From Chara braunii (Eukaryota > Streptophyta > Charophyceae > Charales > Characeae), in assembly GCA_003427395.1 (NCBI GenBank), contig BFEA01000691.1:83500-108977 (forward strand): a stretch of DNA of 25,478 bases. Direction: 5' to 3'. Numbering within the stretch: the first letter of the stretch is position 1; each line of letters starts with the position of its first letter. A program made the position numbers and the translations under genes. Below are positions 8,040 through 17,676 of the stretch, piece after piece. Below the pieces are notes generated by a model. The model ran no database searches, was not told where the DNA came from, and saw only the letters and a list, made by a program, of their open reading frames with translations.

Positions 8040-9301
8040 GACCCCATCTGGTCACTTGGCCAGGAGATTTGTGATGGTACTATGCCCTCTTTCCACAGGT
8101 GCGTTCGCCTCGGGGTGCGCGGCAGTAGTATAATTCGCTACCACGCCATACCCCGCAAGTAAGGTCCGCACCTTGTTACAGGTGAACTCCGACCCCCGGT
8201 CCATCACAAACTCTCTGACAAACGGATAACGCAGGTAGTACTCTTCGATGCACCTTGCTAAAACTGGGCCAGTTTTTGTACGAATAGCCCGACCGTCCAC
8301 GAACCCGGTAAGGTTGTCTCGTGCGTCGAAGATATAGTTACTTCCATCCTCCCCGAGTGACATAAACAACAGGTCCAGGTGCACGACTGCACCCACTTCC
8401 CTTTCCAACCTGGGGTGCAGAGGCTCCCCAGGCCTTTGCGCTGACCTCTGCTGGCAAGGTACACAAGACTGGCAATATTTGATGACCATAATCAGCATTC
8501 CATCCCAATGGTATAACTCGCTTATCTTTGCGCACGTGGCACTAACCCCTCTGTGCCCCCCTGTTATGCCATCGTGTAGGGCTGCTATGACATCGATGTG
8601 CCGGTTCCTCCCACATGCGATCCTCTTGGGGTTTCCAACCTGTCGCTTTATAAACAGATGGCCATCTCTTACTACGTAGAGATCCCTTATCTTCTGGGCT
8701 TTAGCACTTGCGTCCCTATCCCTTATCTCGCATGACAGGAGTAACCCCAATTCCCGATAGATCCCGTCATACTCTTCAGCGCGAAACGCCTCCCTGATCT
8801 CTCCCTCTTCGAACTCATCGTCCTGGCTTTCAGGAACAAGAAGTTTACTCTCCTCAGGACCAAATGAGTCCCTCTGGTTAAAGTTCCCCTGCAGGAGCGT
8901 ATTAGTGAGCAAATACATCCCTCCCATTAATTGCTCATGCTCCTCTACCTGGGTTGGGCCTTCCTCAATCGTCCTTACTTCTTCTGCCAGATTGTGTGTA
9001 CCCGCCAATGCCAACTTCATCATCCAGCCAACATCCCTACTCCCCCACGGATCTTCTTCCTGGAAGGGCTTGAAGACCAACTCCTCCTTTCGCTCGTACC
9101 CCTTTGGTGCTAGCCATATGGGATGCGTGACGCAACTAGGCACCCTCAACGACCATTCATTTACGTGGAGGCGGACATCCTCCTCCTGATCCAAGAACCC
9201 GTCGACTGGTGGGGTATCCTCAATTGACTCTTGATTCGCCCTGTCCCAGTTGATACGGCTCAACCCATCTGCCCTGTTTTTATCCCTTGGAATCCTCTCT
9301 C
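8040..9301 (-). pseudogene. Ty3/gypsy integrase, truncated after the catalytic core
   Basis: The frame first shows KNRADGLSRI, the usual RNase H-integrase junction, then a connection region. The HHCC zinc domain follows (LHDGITGGHRG, then CQSC). The catalytic triad is intact: D in HLDLLFM (8373-8375), D in VMDRGSEF (8199-8201) and E in VERGH (8091-8093), with exactly 35 residues between the second D and the E. The frame stops at TGA 8052-8054, and the usual ~100-residue C-terminal DNA-binding part is missing. Three residues past the stop, homology to integrase ends and the Gag-like region starts in the same frame. It would integrate cDNA in an intact element, but this copy cannot make a full enzyme. 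Confidence 0.9.
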
Positions 9302-10905
9302 CAACTCAAACTTAAACATCCAAATGTAAGTCAACCACCTCGCGATGGTTGGGTCAGATGGAGTGTAACTTTTCAGGGAACACGCAAGCGCAGTAGGGTC
9401 CACCCTCAAAATGAGCCTTCTGCCAAAGATATAGTCCCGGAAGGTCCTCAGGCAATGGAGTACCGCCAGTGTCTCCTTCTTAAACTGAGAGTAGTTCCTC
9501 TCGGTCGTATTGAGGGTACGACTTTCAAACCTTAGCGGCCTCTCCTTCCCATCCACATCTGCCTGAATCAGGACCCCTCCTGAGGCAGTTGGCCCCGCGT
9601 CCGTCTCGACAACGAATGACCTTTCCTCCGTGGCCTCATAATTTGGCGCTCCCAGCACCAAGCCTCCTTCCTTGAACTCCCCCTTGATCCTTTCCACCGC
9701 CTTTTCCTGGTCTTCGCCCCAGACCCATTCCTGATCCTGACGCACCAGCTTCCTCAAATGCTCCGTCTTGGTGGCGAAGTCCTTCACAAAACTCCTCCAA
9801 AACCCACAGGTCCCAAGGAAGCTTCTCACATCCGTTATCGACTGAAAGGGGACTGGCCATTCTAGGATCTTGTCCGTTTTCTTCACATCTGGCCTCCGCC
9901 CCTTCTCATCGCAGACAAAGCCCAGAATCGTGGCCTCCCTCATACAGTGCTTCGACTTGGGGCCACTCGCCGTAAGGTTGTGCTCCTCTAGCAGACCCAG
10001 AACCTGATCGATATCCTGGACATACCTCCAGACAAATCGCCTCACTCCTGGCATCACCTCGTCTTCCTCCTTCTCCTTTGGACCCTTGACCGCCAGATCG
10101 TCAATATAGGGTTGGGTGATATGTGGACTAACCGCCTGCATGGCCCTAATCATGTGCCTTTGCACCATTGCCACCGCATTACTCCACCCCTGAGGGGCTA
10201 CATTCATGTGGATCAGCCCCCTTGGCTTATGCATAGCCGTCACCGGCCTATCCGACGGGTATACAGGAAACTGGTCATACTCAGAATAAAGGTTTATAAG
10301 TGAGATTATTCGCCTCCCCGCGCATGACTCTGACAGGGCGTCCGCGTTCGACAATCCTCCCGCGTCCCGCACCGTCACCGCATTCAAACGCAGCAGGTCC
10401 TGCACCCACCGTAGCGTCCCGTTCGGCTTGATGAAGCAAAACCAAGGGGAGGCATACGGTCCATTGGAGTAGTCTGCCACGTACGTCCGCATTTTCCCGT
10501 CCAGGTAGTCCACCACCTTTTTCTCCTCATCCGGATTCGGATATCGTGCGCCCCTCAGATTCCACGGCTCGTGTGGGACGGTATGGATTCGTATCATTGG
10601 GATCTTATCCACGTCCAACCTCCCACGCTGGTCATCGTTAAATGCATACTCGCAATGCCTCCTCTTCATGGTCTCCACCATCAAGGTCCTCTCCTGGGGC
10701 GAAAGGAAGCCAGACTCGCCAATTATCAGCCTCTCCTCATTCTCGTCATTGATTCGGCACGGCCCTGCCTGCGCATGCTCCCGCATACGTCTTATCAGTC
10801 CTCGCTCTCGGTCATAGTAGGCCTCTTCATCCTCTGTAACAAGCACGGGGACTGGGCGGCACTTCTTATCTACGGTCTTGTACCGCCTTTGGGAGCCCTG
10901 CTTAA
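9260..10905 (-). pseudogene. Ty3/gypsy reverse transcriptase and RNase H
   Basis: Ordered RT motifs are visible: WFCFIKPNGTLRWVQD, INLYSEYDQF (motif A, 10292-10294), VAPQGWSNAVA (motif B), PYIDDLAV (catalytic YxDD, 10097-10108), ILGFVCDEKGRRPD and VRSFLGTCGFWRSFV (thumb/connection). RNase H follows with ETDAG, ERNYSQFKKE and LRVDPTALA. The first catalytic Asp of RT motif A reads Asn (AAC), one G-to-A transition from GAC, so polymerase activity should be lost. The frame continues upstream of its first usable start to about 10905, where it shifts relative to the protease frame. It ends at a premature TGA (9260-9262) caused by an extra AG in GAGAGAGG, while the integrase frame continues the polyprotein. 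Gypsy order and all motifs support the call strongly. Confidence 0.92.
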
Positions 10906-11655
10906 GCCCTCCCCTAAAAAAGGCCGACTTGTCGTTCGGGCCTGGGCCATCGCAGGGTCTCCCCTCCTTCCTGGAAGCCGATATATCAACTCCACCTCTT
11001 CCACCTGAGGGCTCTCCAGGACCTGCTCCCTCAATGCCTTTATAGCCTCAGGGTCCGCCATATCATGCGCCGCCACCACCTCCATCGTCTTATTCACATC
11101 GTTAAGGCTTAAGGATAATACCTCGGCCGCCCCTTCCTCCTCTTGCTCCTCCCGGAGTCTCCTTCGTGCGTACTCAGACTCCTCGAAGGTAAAGGAGCCG
11201 AGGTTGAGCCTGTTCCTCCCACTTTCAGGTCATGTGTTCCGGCACTTAATGATCTCATAATTCCCGCAGGCCGGATCAGATAGGGTCAGGATCATCGTCC
11301 CCTCATGCCTCTTGAAGACCAAAGTCTCCGTTCGGCAGAGGAACGACATCCCCAGAAGGATAGGGTGATCGACATCGGGCATGACGAAGAAGCACGTTCA
11401 CGCCCTTACCCTCCCAATTTCCACCATCACGTTAGACGCGGTGCCGCAAAAGATTGCCTTACAGTTGGCGCCATGCAGCACACCATGATCCGAATGGTCA
11501 ACCTCCAGCCCTAGCATGGTCGCATCTCGCTCCCGGATAATGTTCACCTTTTCGCCCGTGTCCACCATTGCGATGCTCGTCTGGTCTCTCACCTCAAATC
11601 CATCAGCCCACATGCCACACATTTCCAGTTCATCCCGGTGCATGCCTCTGTCCAC
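10870..11655 (-). pseudogene. Retropepsin-type aspartic protease region of the gypsy element
   Basis: The catalytic loop is VDTGEKVNII, with the DTG at 11554-11562. Further on comes HPILLGMSFL, the hydrophobic-hydrophobic-Gly motif of retropepsins, at the expected distance. In-frame TGA codons lie at 11398-11400 and 11230-11232. After the second stop the frame continues as an acidic linker (REEQEEEGAAEV) leading to the RT. A frameshift near 10890-10905 separates this frame from the RT frame, and another between about 11590 and 11655 separates it from the upstream linker. The intact enzyme would cleave the Gag-Pol polyprotein; this copy is dead. Confidence 0.8.
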
Positions 11656-12440
11656 TCTATCTCCCTGGGAAGAATTGAGCTCAGGTGGACGTTGGGCACT
11701 AACCTTCGTGAGAGCCGCCCTTTCAGCTCACCACGGAGCCTTGGTACCGACTCCAAGATGTCCTTCAAATTCATCAGGTCATTGTGGCCCTCCAGAAGCT
11801 TATCCACCATTCGCTCTACGTCAAAGCCTTCCTCCAGCCGGACTTCGTACTTCTTCCTTTTTGGCACGCCGCCGTGCAGGCCTGGCTCCGCCCCTCCCTA
11901 AATTCCTCTCTTCTTGGCCCTCTGCTCGGCTCGTCCGTCCTCCTCCTGTCAGAGCCTCCCATCCTCTTCGTCATCACCCTCCTCTTCCTCCTCCTGAACC
12001 TCTACCACTTCTTTCCTTCGTTCAGGCTCAGGTTCCCTTCGAGGAGGCGCCCGGCCAGGTGCCTGGTTGGGCCCTTGACTAGCGGTAGCCTTACTTTGGC
12101 CCCTAGTCTGCGTGGCCTGCGGCACCCTTCCATGCGACATAGGGGGTCTGAAGGTCATCCCTGACCTAGGACCTGCCCCGGTCGTCGCCACGCTTGGACA
12201 CCCTTGCGGTCCTGATGATGACTCCGGGCCGGACCCATAGAGCATTACTTCCGGAAGGTTCATTTCCAACTCCCGGGCCTCTTCGCACATCACCCTCAAT
12301 CGTTCCTGATACCTGCCGACCTTTGCAAGCAGGTCCTCCATCCCCCCCAGGATGGTCGAGGCAGACTCTCTCACCACCTCCACCCCCTTGTCGTCTGACT
12401 CAACGACGATAGGTTCTTCCTTTATAGTCCCCGCCTTTAG
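11589..12440 (-). pseudogene. Gag-Pol linker region of the gypsy element
   Basis: This region is in the same frame as the second half of gag but beyond its TGA at 12441-12443. It encodes a proline/glutamine-rich segment, then an acidic run (EVQEEEEEGDDEEDG), stops at TGA 11949-11951 and TAG 11898-11900, then a basic-to-mixed segment (KRKKYEVRLEEGFDVERMV) leading to the protease. I recognise no enzyme in it. Its position between nucleocapsid and protease, and its codon continuity with both sides, make it a spacer of the polyprotein. All three stops can be reached from sense codons by single transitions. Confidence 0.65.
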
Positions 12441-14100
12441 TCATTGAGTCACCTCCTCGTTTTCATCCACAATCTCCTCGACTCTCACACCCGGATCCTC
12501 CCTTTCTTGCCATATTCTCAACGTTGTCGGGGCGGCTGGTGGCCCTGCCGCCGCTCGCCTGAGGGCTTCCTGCCTGATTCCTCCCGGGGTGTTGGGATCG
12601 ATGTGCTTCCCCCACCTATCGTATATGTCCCCGTCCATACATGAGGAGATCAGTCCCGCCAGCTCATCGTCCCGCCGCTGTTGATAGAACCGTATAGTGT
12701 GGCCCACCTCGCCACAATGCCAACAAGTTGCATTCCGCCAATCGAAGCGGGGCCTTCCGTACCCTTGGCCGCCTTCCTGGCTGCCTTGGCCGCCTTGGTT
12801 TTGACCCCCCTGACCACTCCAACCTCCCCCACGGCCTCCACCACTTCCCCCTCGCCCCCGTCCACCCCCTCCTCGACTCCCTTGGTCCCTGCCCCCGTTG
12901 CCTTGCCCGCCTTGTCCTTGACTCCCTCCCCCCGACCACACTAGCTTGCGAGGCCTGCTGGGAGGGCGGCGGTTGGGCCACAGGCTGGCCTTGAGTCGCC
13001 GGGTAGCTCGGGGGGCCCATACTTGCTGATGGGCCCGCATAGGGGACCATGTGTCCTGTGTGGGCCTGACTCCCTCCGCACGAGACACAGTGGTTGCAAC
13101 TGGGCCAGGGCGCAGACTGACAATGCGGCACCCAGTGCCCGCAAGCTGGTGGCGGCCCCATGTGCGATGGTCGTGCTGGCGCTGGCGCGGCCGCAGCGAC
13201 AGGCGGTGGTGCGGCAATGGCTTGGGGAGCCTGCCCCTTCCCTGACCCCTGCCCTCCCAGCAGCAGGTTGTATTGCTTCCTTTGGGCCTTAGTCAGGGCT
13301 TGGGAACCCGTCTCCCCTCCGCTGTAGTCTTTCTGCCCAGCCTCCTCATCCACTGCCCCTGACGCCTGGCCTTGGGCCACTATCACCCCTCTTTTCTGTA
13401 TTTCCTCTTCATTGTCATACCCCAGTGCCGCTAACACGTCCGTGACGGTTCTCTTCACCCCTGAGGTCCCCAATGCAGTAGCATCCCTCTCCTTCCTCTT
13501 ACGCCTTTGCAACCTCATTTGGTGCTGCTTCACCTGGTCTAGGCTCCCTTCTTCCACTCCCTTGTCAATAGTTGCCCAGGTGAGCCTCTCACTCCCTTCC
13601 CCATACTTTGTCAACTCTGTGGCCTCCGAGCCCATAAGCAACCCCAGAAATGTGGCGCACTGCGCCTCCTCCGAAATCCCGTGCACTTTCCTCGCCCTTT
13701 TCTTAAATTCGTGCACGAACGCCCCAATGGTAGAGAAGTCTTCCTTATCCATGGCCTCCAAGTCGGCCATGGTCAACAGGCCATCCCCCAGCCTGTACTT
13801 CCTCCGCATCAGGTCCCCAAACTTCGTCCAACTGTCATTGGCGGCGTCCACGACCGACCTTACTTCCCGATGGTGACTATGCAGGACGTACCTTAGAACC
13901 CGCTGGAGCTTAGCCTCATCTGACAGCCCTACCAGCGCCTGCTCTGTCAGATCCAACCAGTCAGATACCCGATCCCCCTTGAAATGGAATGTCTCGACCT
14001 TTGGGACATTACTCGGCGCCCTCTCGCGCTTGTCCAAGGCATCGATGAGGTCGTCGAGTGTCACAAGCCTCCTCCCACCGTCCCCCATCTCCTCTGGCAT
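12441..14100 (-). pseudogene. Ty3/gypsy gag (capsid and nucleocapsid)
   Basis: I chose the ATG at 14098-14100 (MPEEMGDGG); no earlier in-frame ATG is close. The capsid-like part includes FHFKGDRVSDWLDL and GAFVHEFKKRARKV, typical of the retrotransposon Gag fold. A Pro/Ala- and then Gly/Gln/Arg-rich region follows. A run of six G (plus-strand C at 12928-12933) appears to hold one extra base: the frame changes there, and only the second frame continues into the Gly-rich region and the zinc knuckle. The knuckle (12684-12725) reads CWHCGEVGHTIRFY, so the final Cys of CX2CX4HX4C is Tyr, a G-to-A change that should abolish zinc binding. The frame ends at TGA 12441-12443. Gag would build the virus-like particle and bind element RNA. 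Confidence 0.88.
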
Positions 14101-14479
14101 TTTTATCAACCGCCTCCGGCTTCAAATTTCCTGTTATAAGAAACGATAGGACGAAAGGCCCCACTCAGCAGTTCATTCCCTCACGACCCTATCGGGTTGA
14201 CCCCTCAAACATCCGACGCTCTAGACCTGGCAGACATTTCTCTTCCCATTTCCTTTAGGTACCTAGATGGGCCTATCCTTACCATAAGGTCTCCTCACAC
14301 ATTCGCCCCACCCACGCCATCAGCCAAGCCGCCAATCAGTCAAACATTCAATTCACAGTCATATAGACCATCGTACAGTACATCTCAAAGCCCTCCTCTT
14401 ATTCAATCATATGCCTAATTTCTCTCTTATTCCCATACCCGGATGTCGTTCCACCAGGGACAACGGTAGGCTTCCGTTA
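14101..14479 (-). other. Untranslated leader between primer-binding site and gag
   Basis: This ~380-nt stretch lies between the PBS and the gag ATG on the minus strand. It has no open frame of note and no clear strong hairpin. By position it would be the element's leader, where packaging signals usually lie; none can be pointed to by eye. Confidence 0.6.
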
Positions 14480-14497
14480 TCCCCGGCAACGGCGCCA
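14480..14497 (-). promoter_or_regulatory. Primer-binding site complementary to tRNA-Asp(GUC)
   Basis: On the minus strand the site reads TGGCGCCGTTGCCGGGGA, 18 nt that match the complement of the 3' end of plant-type tRNA-Asp(GUC), including its CCA. The tRNA match is from my knowledge of that tRNA, not a search. The site lies 2 nt inside the putative LTR edge (TGACA on the minus strand) and about 380 nt upstream of gag, exactly where minus-strand cDNA synthesis is primed. The same primer is used by plant Tat/Athila-type gypsy elements. Confidence 0.9.
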
Positions 14498-14499
14498 CC

Positions 14500-16140
14500 T
14501 GTCATGCGCATCGGTCGGGCACCGCACGTGACAGCGCCGGACCCTCTCGGCCACGTCACGCAGGAGTTGGACCGACCTCGTCACGAACACGTAACTGGAG
14601 CTTCCTTAGGCCGCTCCCATCGAGTGCGCCAGCCATACCTCTCGCGAGCCCCTACAACAGATAGGGCCTACGCGAGGCACAACTTACCTCCACCTTACGG
14701 GAGCTGTCACCTCTCTTCGGTGGGCGTATCCCCGCTGAGCTACCAGTCCACAGTACGAAAGCTAATCAATTACAATCCCAGAGGTGGACCAGCCGAGGGC
14801 GTTTCCCGTTCGCTGTAGCATAGGGGGTACGCGCAGTAATACGCCGGACCCACGCACGAACCGACATCTTGGGGGGCTGAGGTCCCAAGCGCGACTCGTC
14901 GTCGGTCGACTAGGACGCACCCCACACACCACGCGCACACCATTCTACGAACACAAAAATAAAACACACATACACGCACGCACACCGTCAACACGATACA
15001 ACACAAACAACGCGACACCGCTCCTAGCCCCTTAGTAGCCGTCTCATAACTTTCCACTGCGGAAAAATCAGACAAGCGTCGCGCGCGAGACTTAGTATAA
15101 AACTGCGCGGACGCAGGGTCTACTCATATCGGCTCGTAATGCAAGCGTACGCAAGCAGTCACGATGATGGTGTACTATGTGGTACCCACACTCGCGCGGC
15201 CCCCGTTAATCTCGAGGGTCGCGTTCGACACTTAAGTGTCGGTTGACACGCGCCTTGAGGGTTAATCTCTCGACGCCAGACAACCGCCATGCGTGGTTGG
15301 AGACCACACACCCTCTTCTGCACCCTTATGCAGAGTGAGTGGTACACAGACCCATGCCTGTGGTGGTGGTCGTCTCTTGCGGCCTAGGGGTAAGTCCTCC
15401 CCAGGCCTAGGCGAAAATCAAGGGATTTGACTTTGACGGCTGCCACGGACTACAACGTCCAACCATAAAAATCTCTAAAAAGCAAACAAAGCACGCACGA
15501 AACCAAAAAGAGGGAATAGGGCAAAGGTCCCCTGGCTTTTAAAAGGACTCGTGACCTTGGAGCACCCTTCCCCTCTATGGGTGGTGTCGGCGGCCCATAG
15601 TAATCCCAAGCGCTGCGCCTAAGTGCGAGCCCGACGATCCCATAACTTTTAGACGCTAGGGCGGCGAAACGTCGTGCGCGGGACTCTAACATAAAGTTGC
15701 GTGGCCGCAGGCCAATTCTATGTCAACCACTGATGCCAATCGTACGTGGTAACCGCGACTCCGGCCTCGCGATATTGAATGGCTGAAGGAACACATCGCG
15801 AGGGGTCACCCCTCACGATATTGAACGACTGAAGGACACGCCGTCCGGCCCCCGCGACATCTCCGCCTTCAAGGTGGGGTGTCTCGCCGGCCAGAGTAAT
15901 TAGGCTCTGTGCGAGAGGAAACTCCTCCCCTGCAAAGTCTAGGGCTTGGGATGTCCTAGACAAGGACCTTGAATCCCGGCCCAGGACCAACGTCCGACTA
16001 AGAAAACCTCAAGACGCAAATAGGCAGAAGGGACGGTCTTCCATGTCCCTCAGCCTCAGCCTTTAAACGGGATTTTACCACGGACCTCTTAGGCCTTTTA
16101 AATATTCATCATAAGCACACGCACGCATATACGCATAAGG
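14500..16140 (-). mobile_element. LTR of the gypsy element (proximal edge at 14500, far edge uncertain)
   Basis: The edge next to the PBS is defined by the dinucleotide TG (plus-strand TGTCA; minus-strand end TGACA) with a 2-nt spacer to the primer-binding site. The sequence beyond is non-coding and GC-rich, with internal duplications. No second LTR is present in the window, so the outer boundary cannot be set by comparison. One candidate is 19150, where the plus strand reads ATGTGACA and would give TGTCA/TGACA ends and a 4.65-kb LTR including the hairpin arrays. The end given here is only the limit of the GC-rich part. Confidence 0.45.
15046..15720. repeat. Diverged duplicated blocks ~597 bp apart, with a nearby 29-30 bp repeat
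   Basis: 15046-15123 and 15642-15720 align over ~78 bp at roughly 70-75%. The paired phrases are GCGTCGCGCGCGAGACT with ACGTCGTGCGCGGGACT, and ATAAAACTGCGCGGACGCAGG with ATAAAGTTGCGTGGCCGCAGG. Most differences are transitions. Just outside, a 29-30 bp sequence (CCTCGCGATATTGAATGG... and CCTCACGATATTGAACGA...) is repeated at 15765-15794 and 15811-15839. These are probably sub-repeats inside the LTR. Confidence 0.55.
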
Positions 16141-16394
16141 AGATAGAGTTGCGACGATCACTTCTCAAAGGCACATTGGGACTCCTCACAACCATGTGTA
16201 TGTATATGGGATCGCAGGCAATCCAAATCCAAAATCTGAGCCACAAGACATACCTGCAATCACATCAAGAATCAAATGACAAACACGCACTACACGGAGT
16301 CAACCCCAATCATTCTCTATGCTCATACCCCTTCGCTTTAGCCATGCAAGCCCCAACTGCCGATCCAACCAAACTCAATTAAATGCTCAGTACC

Positions 16395-16442
16395 TTTGTT
16401 AAATGCTCATTCAATAAAAGTCTGGGTGAAACCCTTAACAAA
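16395..16442 (+). repeat. Nested hairpin
   Basis: TTTGTTAA (16395-16402) pairs exactly with TTAACAAA (16435-16442). Inside, GGGT-GAA-ACCC forms a second perfect stem that directly abuts the outer 3' arm. It is the first of the successive stem-loops that run to 18631. Confidence 0.7.
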
Positions 16443-16532
16443 CAGTAAAACCACCAGGGCTAAAACTTTTTAGGTTGAGTATGGGGAGTGAGTTGGAATT
16501 GAGTCGAAGACCGACGAATCGACAACCGACAT

Positions 16533-16678
16533 GTTATTAGTGATAACAGAAGATGATCCTTAAGGGATCAAGCTGAATCTAGTCCTGATCTTGAATCAGA
16601 CACCCCAAAGGACCTGTAACACAAGATAGGTCAAATGTCTAAGCTAAATCATCATCATATGGGGGATAAACCTCCATA
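16533..16678 (+). repeat. Run of five simple hairpins, mostly with 5-nt loops
   Basis: In order: GTTAT-TAGTG-ATAAC (16533-16547), GATCC-TTAAG-GGATC (16555-16569), CTGAT-CTTGA-ATCAG (16585-16599), GACCT...AGGTC (16611-16632) and TATGGGGG-ATAAA-CCTCCATA (16658-16678). The last has eight pairs, one of them G.U on the plus strand. Five perfect short stems within 146 nt is more than I would expect by chance in AT-rich DNA. No similarity in sequence links them. Confidence 0.6.
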
Positions 16679-16836
16679 GCACATTCTCACTCAAAGCTAC
16701 CCGCCAACTAAGTCCAAGTCTGCCTCTAAGCCAGTGCCCAAAGCAAAGGTAGACTAATGACAGAATCTCCCCTATTCAGGGTGAATTGCCAGAACCGCCA
16801 CCTATCAAAATATAATTTAACTCCTCTAAATTGAAA

Positions 16837-17400
16837 AAATTTCGGCAGGGCTTCCCGTAGGAAAAACGTCTTTTCAGAATTCATATAAGTCCAACTATGA
16901 AAGCAGAAATAAACTCTAACTCTGGTAAGTCAAATTTTGTCTAACTCCCTGAATCAGTAGAAATTTGGGCAGCACTCCCTTTAGAAAGGGAAACTTCCCA
17001 CATTTATACTAAGTCAGATATGAACTCAAAGGACAACTCGAGTTCAACTTTAGACAAGATTTAACTTACTCCTAAGTTTGCACAAATTTCGGCAGCACGC
17101 CCTTTATAAAAGGGCTATTCCAAAATTTATACAAAGCTAAGTTCAGAATTTGAGAGTAACTTTGACTTCTCAAAGTCCAATTTTTAGCCTAACTCCCTGT
17201 ATTAGCAAAAATTTGGGCAGCACTCTCCTTAGAAGAGGAGACTTTCCATATTTTTACTAAGCCAGATATAAGAAAAGACAAAGTGAACTTTTGACAAGTC
17301 AAAATTCGACCAACTCCTTAGATTTGTAAAAATTTCGGCAGCGCTTCCCGTAGAGAAAGTAACTTGCCAAGATTTATACAAAGCCAAGTATAAAAAAAAG
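16837..17400 (+). repeat. Type C hairpin array, five ~123-bp units
   Basis: Units start at 16837, 16961, 17084, 17209 and 17330 with AAATTTCGGCAG or AAATTTGGGCAG, the C/G alternating strictly unit by unit. Each unit folds into an outer stem (AAATTT-S-GG with CC...ATTT) and an inner hairpin. Inner stems include TCCCTTT/AAAGGGA in unit 2, GCCCTTT/AAAGGGC in unit 3 and TCTCC/GGAGA in unit 4. The T:A to G:C change between units 2 and 3 is compensatory. Inner stems of units 1 and 5 are weaker. The remaining ~75 nt of each unit is AT-rich with decaying similarity. No open frame is shared. I do not know the family. Confidence 0.75.
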
Positions 17401-17676
17401 ACCTCAGAAAATGCAAGAATCGACCTAAGTAAAAAAAAAGTCATTACAGAAAATGCAGGAATTGAAGCTAGCTCCTATCGCTCTAGCACGTGGCGAGCAG
17501 CTAAAGCAACTACCTATCAAACTGACACCCACACTAAGTAGTCACCTCATTCAGCCACATGGAAGCCAAACCACAGAGGTAGGTACTCTCACCATCCAAA
17601 GTTCTTTTAACAAACAATAGTTCATGCTCCTTCTATGAGTTATCCCATTATACCCAACTTACATAAGGCATAGGTC

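Noticed and set aside
11305-12164. Plus-strand frames within the gag-pol region
   Set aside because: They are complements of the protease/linker coding sequence, whose motifs are clear on the minus strand.
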